From Richelia sinica FACHB-800 (lineage in GTDB: Bacteria > Cyanobacteriota > Cyanobacteriia > Cyanobacteriales > Nostocaceae), in the NCBI RefSeq assembly GCF_014698825.1, contig NZ_JACJTT010000001.1:186001-250000 (forward strand): 64,000 nucleotides of DNA, given 5' to 3'. Position 1 is the stretch's first letter, and every line of letters begins with the position of its first letter. Positions 27,593 to 35,720 of this stretch are shown piece after piece. Both the position numbers and the translations under genes were made by a program. The notes below the pieces were generated by a model. The model saw only the letters and a program-made list of their open reading frames with translations, did no database searches and was not told where the DNA came from.

Positions 27593-28006
27593 ATGACACA
27601 CTATCAAAAACTATTGAGAATTTCCACCACTGGTAAGTCATTTCACAACATCACATCCAAAGTCGAAGCCATAGTAGCAGAATCAGGAGTGAAAACAGGT
27701 CTTTGCACCTTATTTTTGCGTCACACCTCCGCTAGTTTAGTTATCCAAGAAAATGCTGACCCTGATGTATTGACAGACTTAGCAAACTTTATGGCTAAAT
27801 TAGTTCCTGAAGGTAATTATTATATTCATGATGCTGAAGGGCCAGATGATATGCCCGGACACATTCGTAGTGTTTTAACACATACTTCTGAGCATATTCC
27901 TATTAATAATGGTCATTTAGTCTTAGGAACTTGGCAAGGCATCTATGTTTGGGAACATCGTCAACGTAGTCATACAAGAGAATTAGTAGTTCATATCTCT
28001 GCTTAA
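27593..28006 (+). CDS. YjbQ-family protein (UPF0047; thiamine-phosphate-synthase-like)
   Basis: 137 aa from ATG 27593. It has the family signatures TLFLRHTSASLVIQENADPDV and GHIRSVLTHTSEHIPINNGHLVLGTWQGIYVWEHR, with conserved His residues that likely bind a metal or phosphate. Some homologues show weak thiamine-phosphate synthase activity; the true role is unsettled. arsR begins 24 bases after its stop, so the two may share a transcript. Confidence 0.9.
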   Translation: MTHYQKLLRISTTGKSFHNITSKVEAIVAESGVKTGLCTLFLRHTSASLVIQENADPDVLTDLANFMAKLVPEGNYYIHDAEGPDDMPGHIRSVLTHTSEHIPINNGHLVLGTWQGIYVWEHRQRSHTRELVVHISA

Positions 28007-28030
28007 CACTATATATTTCAATAAAAATTG

Positions 28031-28357
28031 ATGAATTCTATTTATACGCTCACAAACGATAGTATAGTTGCTGGCTTCCATGCTCTTTCTGAACCATTAC
28101 GACTTCAGGTATTAGACCTATTACGAGACAAAGAACTGTGTGTTTGTGACTTGTGCCAGGTTTTAGGCGTAACTCAGTCGAAATTATCTTTTCACCTGAA
28201 AACTCTCAAAGAAGCTGGTTTAGTTAGATCGCGTCAAGAAGGACGTTGGATTTATTACAGCCTGAATTTGGTGCAGTTTGTGGCTTTAGAACAATATTTA
28301 GCGGATTTTCGACGTACATCCCAAATCAGGTTTTCCAGTTCTTGCGATCATCCCTGA
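28031..28357 (+). CDS. arsR: ArsR/SmtB-family metalloregulatory repressor
   Basis: 108 aa from ATG 28031. Winged helix with metal-sensing motif ELCVCDLC (Cys 37, 39 and 42) on the recognition-proximal helix, then recognition helix VTQSKLSFHLKTLKEAGLV and wing RQEGRWIYYSL. The three-Cys motif is that of As(III)/Sb(III)-sensing ArsR. It represses in the absence of arsenite and releases DNA when bound. The three genes downstream (binding protein, acr3, arsC) and the two ATCAA-N6-TTGA sites right after its stop identify its likely targets. Confidence 0.93.
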   Translation: MNSIYTLTNDSIVAGFHALSEPLRLQVLDLLRDKELCVCDLCQVLGVTQSKLSFHLKTLKEAGLVRSRQEGRWIYYSLNLVQFVALEQYLADFRRTSQIRFSSSCDHP

Positions 28358-28365
28358 AATTACAT

Positions 28366-28433
28366 ATCAATTTTTTTTGATGAATTTTTGTGTGTCAGTC
28401 TTGACATAGACATATATATCAAGTTTTATTGAA
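28366..28433 (+). promoter_or_regulatory. Putative ArsR operator pair with -35 element
   Basis: Two copies of an inverted motif: ATCAA-N6-TTGAT (28366-28381, exact) and ATCAA-N6-TTGAA (28418-28433, one mismatch). Between them lies a consensus -35 TTGACA (28401-28406), with a possible -10 TTTTAT at 28424-28429 that would be covered by the second site. From memory, ArsR of Synechocystis binds an ATCAA-N6-TTGAT motif in front of its ars operon, which this matches. It would control the binding protein-acr3-arsC genes. Confidence 0.75.
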
Positions 28434-28478
28434 ATGAGGAGGAACTAAATTTAGCCAAAATACGCAATGGAGAGTTTG

Positions 28479-29540
28479 ATGAAAATAGCGATTAAGAAAA
28501 TAGCTCTCGCGTTGGGAATCCTAACTATAGCCAGCAGTTGTGCCAATGGCTCCACGTCTACTCAAAGTCAGCAGTCTGAAAAAATCATTGAAGTTAGTAG
28601 GAAAGTAAAAACCGAAACAACAATTAGAATTGATGGTTCGAGTACGGTACATCCAATTACCCAAGCAATTGCCCAAGAGTTTCAGGCAGACCCCAATAAT
28701 AATAAATTGCAGGTTGACGTAAAAATTTCTGGTACAACAGGTGGATTTGAAAAATTTTGCACTGGAAAAACAGAGATTAATAACGCTTCTCGACCGATTT
28801 TACTGGCAGAAATGGAAACTTGTAAGAAAAATGGAGTGGGCTACATAGAGCTTCCCATTGCCTTTGATGCTTTAACAGTCGTTGTTAATCCCCAAAATAA
28901 CTGGGCAAAAGATATCACACTAGCAGAATTGAAAAAGATTTGGGAACCTGCTGCCCAAGGGAAAATTACCCGATGGAATCAAGTCCGTCCATCTTGGCCA
29001 GATCGTCCTCTAATTTTATATGGTGCAGGTAAAAAATCTGGTACTTTTGATTACTTTACAGAAGCTGTTGTAGGTAAAGCCAGAGCTTCGCGCAATGACT
29101 ACACAGCTAGTGAAGATGATGAGGTATTAGTTGGTGGGGTAAGCAAAGACCAAAATGCTTTGGGATACTTTGGCTATGCCTATTATGAAAAACATCAAGA
29201 TAAGTTAAAAGCACTCTCTATAGATAACGGACGTGGAGCAGTATTACCCTCACGGAAAACAGTAGAAAAGGCCCAGTATCAACCACTGTCTCGTCCTCTG
29301 TTTATTTACGTCAATCCTCAGTCTCTCTCAAGCAGAGGAATACTCTACAAATTTACTGATTTTTACATTCAAAAAGCACCACAAGCAGTTAGTGCTGTAG
29401 GATATATACCTTTACCAGAAGATGGGTATAGACTCAATTATATTCATATGTACAAAGGCAAAGTAGGAACAGTATTTGATGGCAAAGCCGAGATGAATTT
29501 AACCATCGGTGAATTGTTACGCAAAGAAGCCAAATTTTAG
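28479..29540 (+). CDS. PstS/SphX-like periplasmic binding lipoprotein of the ars operon
   Basis: 353 aa from ATG 28479 (a GGAGAG stretch just upstream; an in-frame ATG at 28467 is the alternative). Lipoprotein signal with lipobox IASSC (Cys 21). The mature part is a PstS-type phosphate-binding fold: [45 protein letters not shown] and [19 protein letters not shown] form the oxyanion site. Directly upstream of acr3, it may bind arsenate or phosphate at the outer membrane face; ligand preference is inference. No permease or ATPase partner is adjacent. Confidence 0.85.
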   Translation: MKIAIKKIALALGILTIASSCANGSTSTQSQQSEKIIEVSRKVKTETTIRIDGSSTVHPITQAIAQEFQADPNNNKLQVDVKISGTTGGFEKFCTGKTEINNASRPILLAEMETCKKNGVGYIELPIAFDALTVVVNPQNNWAKDITLAELKKIWEPAAQGKITRWNQVRPSWPDRPLILYGAGKKSGTFDYFTEAVVGKARASRNDYTASEDDEVLVGGVSKDQNALGYFGYAYYEKHQDKLKALSIDNGRGAVLPSRKTVEKAQYQPLSRPLFIYVNPQSLSSRGILYKFTDFYIQKAPQAVSAVGYIPLPEDGYRLNYIHMYKGKVGTVFDGKAEMNLTIGELLRKEAKF

Positions 29541-29569
29541 CTATTTATTTTCATTGCAGGTTCATTTTC

Positions 29570-30721
29570 ATGAGTAATAGTTCCCAATCTAAAACATCCC
29601 GCATACAAGCAGGAAGCAGTCTGAGTTTTTTTGAAAAATACCTGACTATTTGGGTATTTCTGTGCATTTTTGTAGGAATTGCTTTAGGTAGATTATTTCC
29701 CGGTATAGCTGTGGCTCTTGATGCTATGAGTGTGTATCAAGTGTCGATTCCTATTGCAATATGTTTGTTTTTCATGATGTATCCCATCATGGTGAAAATT
29801 GACTTTACACAAGCAGCAAATGCTATCCGCGCTCCCAAACCCGTGATTCTCACGTTAGTAGTGAATTGGTTAATTAAACCATTCACCATGGTGATATTTG
29901 CTCAGTTTTTCTTAGGATGGTTATTTCGTCCTTTAATTAGTGGAACTGAGTTGATTCGCGGTAACGAAGTGACACTAGCGAATTCTTACATTGCTGGCAC
30001 GATTTTGTTAGGAATTGCACCTTGCACAGCGATGGTTTTATTGTGGGGATACCTTTCCTACGGTAACCAAGGACATACTTTAATCATGGTGGCTGTAAAT
30101 TCTTTAACGATGCTATTTTTATATGCACCGTTGGGGAGGTGGTTATTAGCAGCTAATGATTTAACAGTGCCTTGGCAAACTATTGTTTTGTCAGTATTGA
30201 TTTATGTTGGTTTACCGTTAGCCGCAGGAATGTATAGCCGATACTGGATTTTTAAATATAAAGGTAGAGAGTGGTTTGAAAGACGCTTTTTAAATTATCT
30301 GACTCCAGTTGCTATTACTGCTCTCTTGCTCACACTGGTACTACTATTTGCATTTAAGGGAGAACTAATTGTTAATAATCCCTTGCATATCTTGTTAATT
30401 GCCGTACCGCTATTTATTCAGACTAATTTCATTTTTTTGATTAGTTATGTAGCCGCATTAAAGCTGAATTTATCCTACGAAGATTCCGCACCCGCAGCAT
30501 TAATTGGAGCTAGCAATCATTTTGAAGTTGCTATTGCCACTGCCGTCATGCTATTTGGCTTAAATTCAGGTGCAGCACTGGCCACAGTGGTTGGGGTTTT
30601 AATTGAAGTACCAGTGATGTTGATGTTGGTTGAGTTTTGTAAGCGCACAGCAGCTTGGTTTCCCAGGGAACCAGAAAAAGCTACATTGCCAGATCCACGG
30701 TGTCTTAGTGCCTATAAATAA
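29570..30721 (+). CDS. acr3: Arsenite efflux transporter Acr3
   Basis: 383 aa with about ten membrane helices. Typical Acr3 signatures: [30 protein letters not shown] (Cys 152, the conserved functional cysteine), [23 protein letters not shown] and the C-terminal [13 protein letters not shown]. It exports arsenite across the inner membrane using the proton motive force (family knowledge). It starts 29 bases after the binding-protein gene and is followed by arsC after a 141-base gap. ATG start. Confidence 0.95.
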   Translation: MSNSSQSKTSRIQAGSSLSFFEKYLTIWVFLCIFVGIALGRLFPGIAVALDAMSVYQVSIPIAICLFFMMYPIMVKIDFTQAANAIRAPKPVILTLVVNWLIKPFTMVIFAQFFLGWLFRPLISGTELIRGNEVTLANSYIAGTILLGIAPCTAMVLLWGYLSYGNQGHTLIMVAVNSLTMLFLYAPLGRWLLAANDLTVPWQTIVLSVLIYVGLPLAAGMYSRYWIFKYKGREWFERRFLNYLTPVAITALLLTLVLLFAFKGELIVNNPLHILLIAVPLFIQTNFIFLISYVAALKLNLSYEDSAPAALIGASNHFEVAIATAVMLFGLNSGAALATVVGVLIEVPVMLMLVEFCKRTAAWFPREPEKATLPDPRCLSAYK

Positions 30722-30862
30722 TCGCACAATTCTAGGAATTACAAGATATGGCAAGTAATAGTCATTGGACTCAATAATCTTCTAGTTAATCTTGTCTTCA
30801 TTTGCCAAATACTGAATTTGGCATCATTTTAATTTATTCCTATAAACAAGAGGAGTCGAACC

Positions 30863-31255
30863 ATGAAACGTGTGATGTTTGTTTGTAAGAAAAATTCTGC
30901 TCGTTCTCAAATGGCAGAAGGCTTTGCCACAAACCTTGGTAAAGGAAAGATTGAAGTGATTAGTTCTGGTTTAGAAGCCAGTTTTGTCAGACCAGAAGCA
31001 ATTGCGACTATGCAAGAAATTGGCATTGATATTACAAATCAAACTTCTAAAGCTTTGAGTGATTTTAATGCTGAAGACTTTGACGTGGTAATTTCTTTGT
31101 GTGGTTGTGGTGTAAATTTGCCACCAGAGTGGGTAATGCGGGAAGTCTTTGAAGATTGGCAATTAGATGACCCAGCTGAACAACCAGAAATTTTTCCTAG
31201 AGTCCGAGATGAAATTAAGGAACGTGTAACTGCGCTAATTAAATCACTGACGTAG
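30863..31255 (+). CDS. arsC: Arsenate reductase, low-molecular-weight phosphatase-like type
   Basis: 130 aa. P-loop CKKNSARS (CX5R, Cys 8) at the N-terminus, then the pair Cys 80/Cys 82 in VISLCGCGVNLPPEW and the Asp loop DWQLDDPA. The Cys 8/80/82 spacing is exactly that reported for the glutathione/glutaredoxin-dependent arsenate reductase of Synechocystis, so GSH/Grx-coupled reduction of arsenate to arsenite is expected. The arsenite then leaves through Acr3. A GAGG ribosome site precedes ATG 30863. Copy B of the dispersed repeat follows. Confidence 0.95.
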   Translation: MKRVMFVCKKNSARSQMAEGFATNLGKGKIEVISSGLEASFVRPEAIATMQEIGIDITNQTSKALSDFNAEDFDVVISLCGCGVNLPPEWVMREVFEDWQLDDPAEQPEIFPRVRDEIKERVTALIKSLT

Positions 31256-31310
31256 TTGGGAAAATTGTGGTATGAATCTTTGTGCGATCGCTCTTCCAAC
31301 GCATCCAGGA

Positions 31311-31436
31311 TGTATAGCAGGGGACAGGTAAGCCAGTCGCTCATGGGGGAAACCCCCAAGACCGCGCTGGTGCACCCCGTAGGGGTGGCAGTGCTAAAAG
31401 CCTTTTTGTGTCTAAGTTTTAGTTGTAGTTAATGTG
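31311..31436 (+). repeat. Dispersed intergenic repeat, copy B
   Basis: Begins TGTATAGCAGGGGACAGG, then carries an extra GC-rich insert with two small hairpins (e.g. TGGGGGAAACCCCCA at 31343-31357), then AGTGCTAAAAGCC (31390) to AGTTGTAGTTAATGT. It lies between the convergent ends of arsC and the haemagglutinin-like gene. It matches copies A (16567) and C (45683). Confidence 0.85.
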
Positions 31437-31517
31437 TTGGTTGCTTTTGGAGAATTGATATTAAACCAATTCTCTCAATGAAAGGAAGATAAGGTTATTA
31501 ATAGGGTTGTAGCGTAA

Positions 31518-34505
31518 TTATCTATATCCTCTAGCGGAAACACTACAACTGGAAGGAATAAAGTTTGGTGTTTGTAACCCTGTCCTTGGCGCTGCTGATG
31601 TTAAAATCACGTTTCCATTAGTTGTGACTATCCAACCTTGTGCTTGTTGAATTCCTCTTTGGCTCAATTGGTGCGAATTATCTTCACTTTTTGGTCGTTG
31701 CTTCACAACTACGGGACTTTTATTTTCCACATCTGAACGATTGAACCACTCAACTAAACTGGGTGCATTAGCAATTAAATCCTGAGCATCAGCAGGTAAA
31801 CCGCCCTTTCCTGTAATCACAAAGGAATTTTCTTTAATTGCAGCCACATCACAAACGTTTCTGGCTACCAATGATTCTGCATCAACTAGAGTATTTGGTA
31901 ACTCCACTAACCCAGATGTAGTGTTGACATTAGGAGTGGTGATTTGCACATTACCAGTCACACCCAATTCAGAAGATGCGGTGATGTCGCTTTGAGATGT
32001 TGGTTGAGGACGAAATTCTAAACCAAATATTTCATCGGTTGTGATATTGATATTGCCACCCCTACCTTGAAAAGCATTGGCAGTAATATCACTATTTTCA
32101 TCAGGAAAAGCAACTATTAAAGGTGCATTAATATTGATATTGCCGCCGTCTCCTCCAGCTTTGTTGGTTCCAGCACTGGCAGTAATCCGACTATTATTTC
32201 GCATTAATAATAAATTTTGAAGATTGAGACTAATATCCCCACCTTGATTAGATGCGGTTTCCGCAGTGATAAAACCCTGATGATTTAGTTGGAGATTGCC
32301 AGCTTGGAGAAAAATCTTTCCACCTTCAGCACTACCTATACTGTTAACAGCAATACCACTAACTGAGCTTATGGGATCTACTGTAGGTTTGCCAAACTGA
32401 GCTAGTCGAGCATCAAAGGTGCGATCGCTCCCTGAAATCATTATGCCTTCTCTGGCGTTGATAATGATATTTCCAGCTTTGCCACTACTATAGGCAGCTG
32501 CCAGGATTTGCCCACCTTCCAGAATTTTCAGGGTATTGGTGTTGATTGTAATATTACCGCCTGGCTTGGAACTTCTCGTTCTACCACTAATTACCGCCCC
32601 ATCTGTTATTTGCAGCGCAGAAGTATTCACCGTAATATTCCCACCAGTACCCTGAGAGCCTTCTCTTGTGCCACTTAATACACCACTAGAAGCACCATAT
32701 ACGCCAAAACCAGACAAATTTATAGCCTCGGAAACATTTAAGGTAATATTACCCCCTGTACCAGAACCAAATGTACTACCTTGAATTTCTGAACCATCAG
32801 TTAAAGACAGAGTTCTCGCAGTCAGTTCGAGCGCACCAACAGCCCCCTGACCAGAGGTAGACAGCTGTATGAGCGCACCATTGCTCAACGATACTCTATC
32901 AGCGATGATTTTGATGTTTCCACCATTACCTATCCCCCGTACACCTTGAGGATTTGAACCCACACCAACAATGATGGCAGTGAATAATCCATCTAAGGAT
33001 AGTGTTTTCACATCAATAGTGATATCACCAGAATTTCCCCGTCCTCCAGTTGCCGCACTGAGTAAAGCCTCATTAGCAAGAAACAAAGACTCTGCTGTGA
33101 TGAAAATACTCCCTCCGTCACCTACAGCGCCTTTCTCTACATCACTGTGGATGAAGCTAGACCAGTTCTGACTCATTTGTTCATCTAACAAGATGGAATC
33201 CTTGATTTTCAGGGTGATATCGCCAGCATTTCCTTTTCCCTTGGTACTAGCAGATATTTCTGCCCCATCATTTAAAGTAAGAGACTTAGCGGAAATATCA
33301 ATGCTGCCTCCCTCTCCTACCCCTGTGTCTCCTACATTAGTAACGATAGCACTGGAAAGTTCACCGCTCGCATCTACACCTGCTAAGGAGATAGGCCCAC
33401 TGGTTTGAATCATGATATTCCCACTATTTCCTTGTCCAAAGGTACTGGTATTGAGTTCGCTACCACCAAGCAATGAGAGAGAACCTGTTGTGATGGTGAT
33501 ATGACCACTGTTTCCTACACCTCTAGGACGAACTGTATTCAAAATCTGGCTTTCATCCAAGGTGACAGATTCTGTAGCATGAATATCTATATTCCCTGCC
33601 TGTGAGTTAACTGAACCTTGATTTGCAGCGATACCTGCACGCATTATACTGTCTTGGCTCTGCAACTTTCTGGCATGAATGGCAATATCTCCCCTGTTAC
33701 CAGCCCTGACATTAACAAGGGATTGATTGCTTAAGATAACATCACCTCTAGGCGTACTCTGGGGAAAAATAAATTTGAGATTACTATTTTCACTATTTAT
33801 TTCTACTGTTCCTGTCCCTAAAATACCACCTAATTCAACTCGCCCACCAGGAGCAATTAAATTGGCATTATCTATTTTTAGATTACCCCCGATGAAAGCT
33901 AAGGTTTTACCGTGATTAACCTCGATTTCTGAGTTTTCAATTTGAATATCTCTGTTTTTTTGATTAATTAATTGATTAAAAAATAGTGCATTGGGAGATA
34001 TTGTTAACAAGTTACTATTTTCTGGATTAGTGGCACTAAATAAACCATATTTACCTAATTGAATACTATCCGCAGTTGTGGCAATAAAAGAACCTTGAAT
34101 GTCTAATTTGGCATTTTGACCAAAGTAAATACCATGAGGATTGATTAAAAATAAGTTGGCTGTTCCATTAACTCCTAATGTCCCTAAAATATTAGAAACA
34201 TTACTACCAGTGACACGAGTTAAAATATTTTTTATGCCCACAGGATTGGCAAAATAAACGCTTCTCCCAGCACCAATATTAAATTCTTGGAAACTATGAA
34301 ATAAATTTGTACCTCTAATTGCACCCTTTTCGATACCATCTTTGAGTTCGTCAATGGGTTTAACAACTGAATTTTCTAGTCCTAATGTCTGATCTGGTTT
34401 AAGTTGGGCAAAGCTGCTATGAGAATTAACTATGATTCCAGTTGTGACTAAGCTAATTGCTATTTGCAGTTGCACTAGTTGCTTCCACTGCCATAATATG
34501 AACAT
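31518..34505 (-). CDS. Filamentous-haemagglutinin-type exoprotein (two-partner secretion, TpsA-like)
   Basis: 995 aa. Signal peptide (about 1-33, ...NSHSSFAQ), then a TPS secretion domain (about 35-300) with SVYFANPVGIKNILTRVTGSNVSNILGTL and FLINPHGIYFGQNAKL, the NP(N/H)GI box. A long beta-helical stalk follows, made of roughly 20-40-residue Gly/Asn-rich repeats (e.g. GNGGNIKI, GTGGNITLNVSEAINL). The last ~100 residues have one Cys in the C-terminal tail. It is secreted through an outer-membrane TpsB pore, which is not in this window. Probable adhesin or surface protein; start ATG 34505. Confidence 0.88.
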   Translation of the reverse strand: MFILWQWKQLVQLQIAISLVTTGIIVNSHSSFAQLKPDQTLGLENSVVKPIDELKDGIEKGAIRGTNLFHSFQEFNIGAGRSVYFANPVGIKNILTRVTGSNVSNILGTLGVNGTANLFLINPHGIYFGQNAKLDIQGSFIATTADSIQLGKYGLFSATNPENSNLLTISPNALFFNQLINQKNRDIQIENSEIEVNHGKTLAFIGGNLKIDNANLIAPGGRVELGGILGTGTVEINSENSNLKFIFPQSTPRGDVILSNQSLVNVRAGNRGDIAIHARKLQSQDSIMRAGIAANQGSVNSQAGNIDIHATESVTLDESQILNTVRPRGVGNSGHITITTGSLSLLGGSELNTSTFGQGNSGNIMIQTSGPISLAGVDASGELSSAIVTNVGDTGVGEGGSIDISAKSLTLNDGAEISASTKGKGNAGDITLKIKDSILLDEQMSQNWSSFIHSDVEKGAVGDGGSIFITAESLFLANEALLSAATGGRGNSGDITIDVKTLSLDGLFTAIIVGVGSNPQGVRGIGNGGNIKIIADRVSLSNGALIQLSTSGQGAVGALELTARTLSLTDGSEIQGSTFGSGTGGNITLNVSEAINLSGFGVYGASSGVLSGTREGSQGTGGNITVNTSALQITDGAVISGRTRSSKPGGNITINTNTLKILEGGQILAAAYSSGKAGNIIINAREGIMISGSDRTFDARLAQFGKPTVDPISSVSGIAVNSIGSAEGGKIFLQAGNLQLNHQGFITAETASNQGGDISLNLQNLLLMRNNSRITASAGTNKAGGDGGNININAPLIVAFPDENSDITANAFQGRGGNINITTDEIFGLEFRPQPTSQSDITASSELGVTGNVQITTPNVNTTSGLVELPNTLVDAESLVARNVCDVAAIKENSFVITGKGGLPADAQDLIANAPSLVEWFNRSDVENKSPVVVKQRPKSEDNSHQLSQRGIQQAQGWIVTTNGNVILTSAAPRTGLQTPNFIPSSCSVSARGYR

Positions 34506-34801
34506 TGATTACAGTACAGGATTGATAATTACTGAAAATAATTGTATATCTAGGGGATGACAATGTGATAAGTTTTGTCACAAATAATATGACCTCATGA
34601 ACGGTAATTTTGGGTATTACCAGTATTGTGGTTTCAACCAGAATGCTGATACTGTTCCGGAAATGAATGCGGCTGTCATATCTGCCCTACTGAGAATTTA
34701 CGTAATAAAAAATTACATCGATTGTCTTGACTCTACTAAAACTATATGAAAGATTAGGTGTCAAATCACATGTTTGCACACCTTCAATATAAATAATCTC
34801 T

Positions 34802-35638
34802 ATGCCCACAGTTAAAGAAGTTATTATTAATCGCTCTAATGGTTCTTGTAGCACTTCTATTGTCAGAGGTCTCAGCTTACAAATTATTGCAGAAATGAAT
34901 CTGCTGATTCCTAATGTTCTAGTTAATTTTGATGATTTGAATATCAGTGCTGCTAGTTCAGCAGTCAATCCTTTTCTCCAACCTGCGGCCAAAGAAGCCC
35001 TGCGTCGTGCTATTAGGACAAAAGGGGGAACACTACGAATCAATTCAGCTTATCGTACAGTTGCTCAACAGCATTTGCTACGTAGTTGGTATGAATTAGG
35101 TGGTCAATGTGCCCCACCAAGGGCCGCTAGACCAGGTTTGAGTAATCATGAAGATGGTTTAGCCTTGGATACACCTGATTTTCAAGGTTGGATGTCTGCT
35201 TTAGAAAATGAGGGTTGGGATTGGTTTGGTAGGGGTGATGAAGTTCATTTCACCTATAGGGGTAGTGGTGTTAGAGATGATATTGGTGATATTGGGGTAA
35301 AAGCTTTTCAGCAGCTTTGGAATAAAAACAATCCTAGTGACCAAATTACGGTAGATGGTCAATTTGGGGCACAAACAGCAGCAAGATTAGATAGGTGTCC
35401 AGCAGAAGGTTTTGCCACAGCGAGATTGTTGAAATTGACAACTCCACCTTTGCAAGGTGAAGATGTTCGCAAAGTTCAGCAAGCATTAGTAAATGCAGGT
35501 TTTCTGGAGGAATCCCAAATTAATAGCACCTATGATGCAGCTACCGAGTCAGCAGTAGAGAAATTCCAAGATCAAAAAGGCTTAAGTCCAGATGGTGTGG
35601 TTGGGCCGCAAACTCGGAGATTATTAGGTATTACCTAA
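34802..35638 (+). CDS. VanY-type D,D-peptidase with two peptidoglycan-binding domains
   Basis: 278 aa. The peptidase core (about 60-155) has the zinc-site motif SNHEDGLALD (His 116, Asp 123) and the third ligand His 149 in DEVHF, as in VanY/M15 D-alanyl-D-alanine peptidases. Two PG_binding_1 modules follow (about 160-200 and 212-276: GVKAFQQLW...DGQFGAQTAARL; DVRKVQQALVNAG...DGVVGPQTRRLLG). There is no signal peptide or membrane segment, which is odd for a cell-wall enzyme; endolysin-like release or non-classical export is possible. ATG start 34802; the upstream region is shared with the divergent haemagglutinin gene. Confidence 0.88.
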   Translation: MPTVKEVIINRSNGSCSTSIVRGLSLQIIAEMNLLIPNVLVNFDDLNISAASSAVNPFLQPAAKEALRRAIRTKGGTLRINSAYRTVAQQHLLRSWYELGGQCAPPRAARPGLSNHEDGLALDTPDFQGWMSALENEGWDWFGRGDEVHFTYRGSGVRDDIGDIGVKAFQQLWNKNNPSDQITVDGQFGAQTAARLDRCPAEGFATARLLKLTTPPLQGEDVRKVQQALVNAGFLEESQINSTYDAATESAVEKFQDQKGLSPDGVVGPQTRRLLGIT

Positions 35639-35677
35639 CTCGCTGGCATCATTTGAGGCAAAAGCAAAATAATAATA

Positions 35678-35699
35678 GAGAGGTTGCATACAACCTCTC
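35678..35699. terminator. Hairpin between convergent genes
   Basis: 9-bp arms GAGAGGTTG / CAACCTCTC with a 4-nt loop CATA, located between the stop codons at 35638 (+) and 35721 (-). It probably terminates both. Its arm sequence resembles the GTAGAGA-type palindromes elsewhere in the window. Confidence 0.65.
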
Positions 35700-35720
35700 G
35701 ACAATGGTTATAATCAAGTT

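Noticed and set aside
28434-28448. Mini-frame ATG AGG AGG AAC TAA in the ars leader
   Set aside because: Four codons and coincident with an AGGAGG purine stretch; nothing supports translation.
34687-35043. 118-aa minus-strand frame over the VanY gene
   Set aside because: Antisense to a gene with intact catalytic motifs; composition matches a reverse-strand shadow.
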